Of a stretch of 10,539 nucleotides of DNA, positions 8,777-10,539 are shown piece by piece. Position numbers and translations under genes: made by a program. The notes beneath the pieces are model-generated. The model saw nothing but the letters and a program-made list of their open reading frames with translations. It was not told the origin of the DNA and did not search any database. Location of the stretch: NCBI GenBank assembly GCA_003024985.2, contig PXIH01S0003499.1; one strand, given 5' to 3'. Positions within the stretch are counted from its first letter, which is position 1. Each line of letters starts with the position of its first letter. The DNA is from Euperipatoides rowelli. Taxonomy: Eukaryota > Onychophora > Udeonychophora > Euonychophora > Peripatopsidae.

Positions 8777-8899
8777 AGATGGTGTTTATTCTGGAGGATC
8801 CGTTAAATGAACTCCAGTCCCGATTATTACCAAAGAAATAATAATTAGTAAATTTGTGATGGTTTTTTTTTAGGTTTTGTTGTTAAATTTTTCAAACAT
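8776..8899 (+). repeat. 124-bp exact direct repeat, copy 2
   Basis: This is the partner of 8042-8165 and is continuous with the unique sequence leading to the third exon, so it is probably the authentic location. It carries a strong acceptor-like T9AG ending at 8873, 88 bases upstream of the true acceptor. Use of that site would add 88 bases, shift the frame and hit TGA at 8924-8926. Confidence 0.95.
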
Positions 8900-8961
8900 A
8901 ATAAATGCCAAAAATTTATGTTTTGACGATAATGTCATTAAATGCATTTTATTTATATTAG

Positions 8962-9047
8962 GTTTAATACGTGTTGGTGATGAGGTTCATGAAGTAAATG
9001 GTATTAATGTCAGGGGGAAACAACCTAACGATGTTGTAAATATACTT
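8962..9047 (+). CDS. MAGUK p55 (MPP3/MPP7-like) exon: PDZ strand 4 to start of last helix
   Basis: This internal exon has 86 bases. The acceptor TTATATTAG ends at 8961 and the donor GTAAGT starts at 9048. It enters at phase 1 (its first two bases complete Gly) and leaves at phase 0. The translation is LIRVGDEVHEVNGINVRG then KQPNDVVNIL. VGDEV-x-EVNGI-x-V is the invariant centre of MPP PDZ domains, and PNDVVNIL begins the peptide-binding helix. INVRGK recalls PALS1-type proteins, whereas the preceding exon favours MPP3/MPP7, so paralogue assignment stays open. The final PDZ strand, SH3 and guanylate kinase domains are not in the remaining 1.5 kb. Upstream intron sequence from 8877 happens to be open in the same frame, which is not evidence of a longer exon. 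Confidence 0.93.
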
Positions 9048-9281
9048 GTAAGTATAAACATTTACAATACAAATTCTTTCTTCTCTATCTTTAAATAATA
9101 ATGTTTGTCTAAACATTTAGAACCGAATACTGTTTAATATTCAATAATGTTGTAAAACACAAACTTCAGTTGTCCAAGGATACTTTGCTTTTTCTTTGTT
9201 TTTAGAACATTAACAAAAATAAAAATGTTGGTATTAGTAATAAAGTATGTTTCCAAAGTATCAGGTTTTTTTAATTATAAT

Positions 9282-10452
9282 TAGGGCTGTTCATTTATCT
9301 GATTTCCCAAATGGGCTGTAATCCGGTTATATGAATAGGCTAACTATTGTGAAAAAAAAAACATTTATAGGTTACTATTATTAATAATAATAAAAGATAC
9401 ACAAAATTAATTTTTCATTTCAAAATACATTTGTGATTTTATTGAAGCTTAAAATTAAAATATTAATTTTTTAAATTATCATGCAAAAATATGAGTACTT
9501 GATTTTGGGATATAGTGCACTGTCGAGTCTTGATATTACACCAGCAATAGAAAAGACTTGCTCCGATGGTACTGAAGTTGTTGGAATGGTTAAATATTTT
9601 CTTGCCACTTTACTCGGCAAAATAATTTTTTTTGTTTTTATAATATGGGCCTACTATGTTGTTTTCATTCCACCAAGTCAAAGGATTATCATTTATATTA
9701 ACTGGTTCCTTCAAATAACAGTTGTGCTCCGTATGAATGCGTTGTTAGACAGTTTTGGATTAAACAGACTCGGAAGTCTTATTTGCTTTCCCCAACGAAA
9801 AAGAAAATGCATCAACATGATATCACTTATTTGATGCCTTGTCATTAGTGGAATTTCCTTTAAAAAGAACAAATTCTGAACTGGCTTGCATTCTGTTTGA
9901 TTGATCATTTTCAGAAATACAAATGGGATTAATATATTTGATGTGCGAATTGATGTTTTCGGTTGAACCACTATTATGCACCAAAACAACACCGCACATT
10001 TAACATTTTACAGTTTTTTTAGTCTATTTTATCAAAACCTTTCCACTTAAAACTCCTTTTTGGAGGCATTGTAAAATGATAAATACATAATAAAAAAGAT
10101 ATCTGAAAGAAGCATACATAATCAAGGAAAACAAGTGTATAAATGAAAACAGCAAGTCAAGGTGAGAATGTGCAACAAATATAACTGCATAAAGTTTTTG
10201 AAAATCTCTAAAATTTTAAATAATTTTTATTTATAATAAGTCTGATAGACCTAACAAAGATTAAATAAATAAACTTTATTTATTTATTTAGAAATTATTA
10301 TGGACATCAATTTTCAAGGTAGACTATTAATTAAAGAATAAAAATAGAGTACTATTATTTAAAAAAAATATCTGATTGAACATTTTCTTATCTGATTGTA
10401 ATCAAATTAGATGGCAGATTATAGGCTAACCGCTAATTCGATTCCAGCCTTA
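9282..10452 (-). mobile_element. Internally deleted hAT-superfamily DNA transposon, 1171 bp
   Basis: The left end reads TAGGGCTG (9282-9289). The right end reads CAGCCTTA (10445-10452), the inverse of TAAGGCTG, so 7 of 8 terminal bases match. The flanks ATTATAAT (9274-9281) and ATACTAAT (10453-10460) agree at 6 of 8 positions, consistent with a decayed 8-bp hAT target duplication. The minus strand encodes remnants of the two ends of a hAT transposase, a BED finger near 10069-9900 and a C-terminal dimerisation domain at 9720-9460. The large catalytic core between them is missing. It is therefore a non-autonomous deletion derivative, similar in kind to Ds elements derived from Ac. Exact termini are less certain than the family. 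Confidence 0.85.
9471..10069 (-). pseudogene. Broken hAT transposase: BED finger and dimerisation domain only
   Basis: From 10069 the minus strand reads MPPKRSFKWKGFDKID, a typical BED-finger start (aromatic W and F), then stops. One frame over, C-stop-MCGVVLVHNSGSTENI and NSHIKYINP (10005 to about 9920) give the CxxC and His region. A TAA replaces the residue between the two Cys, and one distal ligand seems lost. After about 200 bases with stops, YLKEPVNINDNPLTWW (9720-9670) begins the C-terminal dimerisation domain. A further frameshift leads to KVARKYLTIPTTSVPSEQVF and SIAGVIS (9611-9531), the hallmark of that domain. The final FLHDNL near 9490-9475 is in yet another frame. A full transposase has roughly 600 or more residues, and the RNase-H-like catalytic core is absent. 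It cannot make an active enzyme. A plus-strand open frame at 9481-9834 is only its antisense shadow. Confidence 0.9.
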
Positions 10453-10539
10453 ATACTAATTAAGAATTGTACGATTTTACAATAATTGGCATTATTGTAA
10501 TATTGTAATTGGCATTGCCATAACATTAACACCCTTTGA

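Larger units (their letters stand above)
4229..8961 (+). other. Intron B of the MPP-like gene (phase 1, 4733 bp)
   Basis: The intron is bounded by GTAAGT at 4229 and TTTATATTAG ending at 8961. From 4229 to about 4940 it is AT-rich with only a small hairpin (GACAGAC at 4577-4583 against GTCTGTC at 4589-4595) and a T9A11 run at 4667-4686. From 5015 to 5699 I see no supported gene. The plus frame over 5151-5420 is fairly open but has two stops and no known motif. From 6120 to 6999 there is nothing I can name apart from an AATAAA at 6864-6869. From 7096 to 8041 there is unclassified sequence with telomere-like CTAACCTTAACCCC wording near 7895. Named repeats are listed separately. Confidence 0.9.
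9048..10539 (+). other. 5' part of the next intron of the MPP-like gene
   Basis: The intron starts with GTAAGT directly after the PDZ exon and is not closed within the window: I found no acceptor followed by the expected final PDZ strand. It is dominated by the hAT remnant at 9282-10452. The remainder (9048-9281 and 10453-10539) is AT-rich. A 9-bp perfect palindrome (TTACAATAA at 10477-10485 against 10492-10500) lies near the window end. Confidence 0.8.

Noticed and set aside
8042-8899. Miniature LTR retrotransposon with 124-bp LTRs
   Set aside because: No target-site duplication, primer-binding site or polypurine tract is visible, and N bases at the edges of copy 1 point to assembly uncertainty instead.
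8877-9098. Extended open frame joining intron sequence to the PDZ exon
   Set aside because: The upstream residues have no PDZ similarity, and a good acceptor plus phase agreement place the exon start at 8962.
9481-9834. Plus-strand open frame of 117 codons with hydrophobic stretches resembling membrane segments
   Set aside because: It is antisense to the hAT dimerisation domain, whose motifs on the minus strand are unmistakable.
9711-9992. Minus-strand open frame of 93 codons
   Set aside because: It runs through the hAT remnant but in the wrong frame for both the BED finger and the YLKEP motif, so it is not a real protein.
10302-10328. Possible micro-exon after TTTATTTATTTAG, before a GTAGAC
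   Set aside because: Its translation (KLLWTSIFK) does not resemble the expected final PDZ strand, the donor is poor, and it lies inside the hAT element.

Overview
The window looks like AT-rich nuclear DNA from an animal. It has three short, well-bounded coding exons with canonical splice sites (all three donors read GTAAGT), separated by kilobase introns that are full of decayed transposable elements and simple repeats. I cannot fix the phylum. No prokaryotic or viral gene organisation is visible. Four isolated N bases (3845, 4985, 8034, 8166) show draft-assembly ambiguity.

The one gene I can support is a plus-strand membrane-associated guanylate kinase of the p55/MPP family. Its three exons (1376-1507, 4147-4228, 8962-9047) join in frame with intron phases 0, 1 and 0. 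They encode about 100 residues: the tail of the second L27 domain, an acidic linker, and the PDZ domain up to the start of its last helix. The PDZ sequence resembles the MPP3/MPP7 subgroup most. The N-terminal L27 exons and the rest of PDZ, SH3 and guanylate kinase must lie outside the window, so the gene is cut at both ends.

The introns hold everything else. Intron A (1508-4146) contains a 283-bp TA-flanked inverted-repeat MITE, a T18 tract followed by about 40-bp degenerate tandem units carrying TTTTGGCC, an AT-rich palindrome, and two further degenerate repeats. Intron B (4229-8961) contains a possible tRNA-derived SINE head on the minus strand, two adjacent strong hairpins (5700-5748 and 5788-5911), an AATAAA plus A17 retroposition tail, a short tandem repeat, and a nested set of direct repeats just upstream of the third exon. 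One of these is an exact 124-bp duplication whose first copy is bounded by N bases. The 3' intron contains a nearly complete but internally deleted hAT transposon (9282-10452). Its minus strand still encodes a broken BED zinc finger and a broken hAT C-terminal dimerisation domain.

Two coding-like minus-strand stretches (64-210 and 8389-8664) are not recognised. I see no convincing new biological system. The tandem hairpins, the N-bounded duplication and the hAT deletion derivative deserve a second look.
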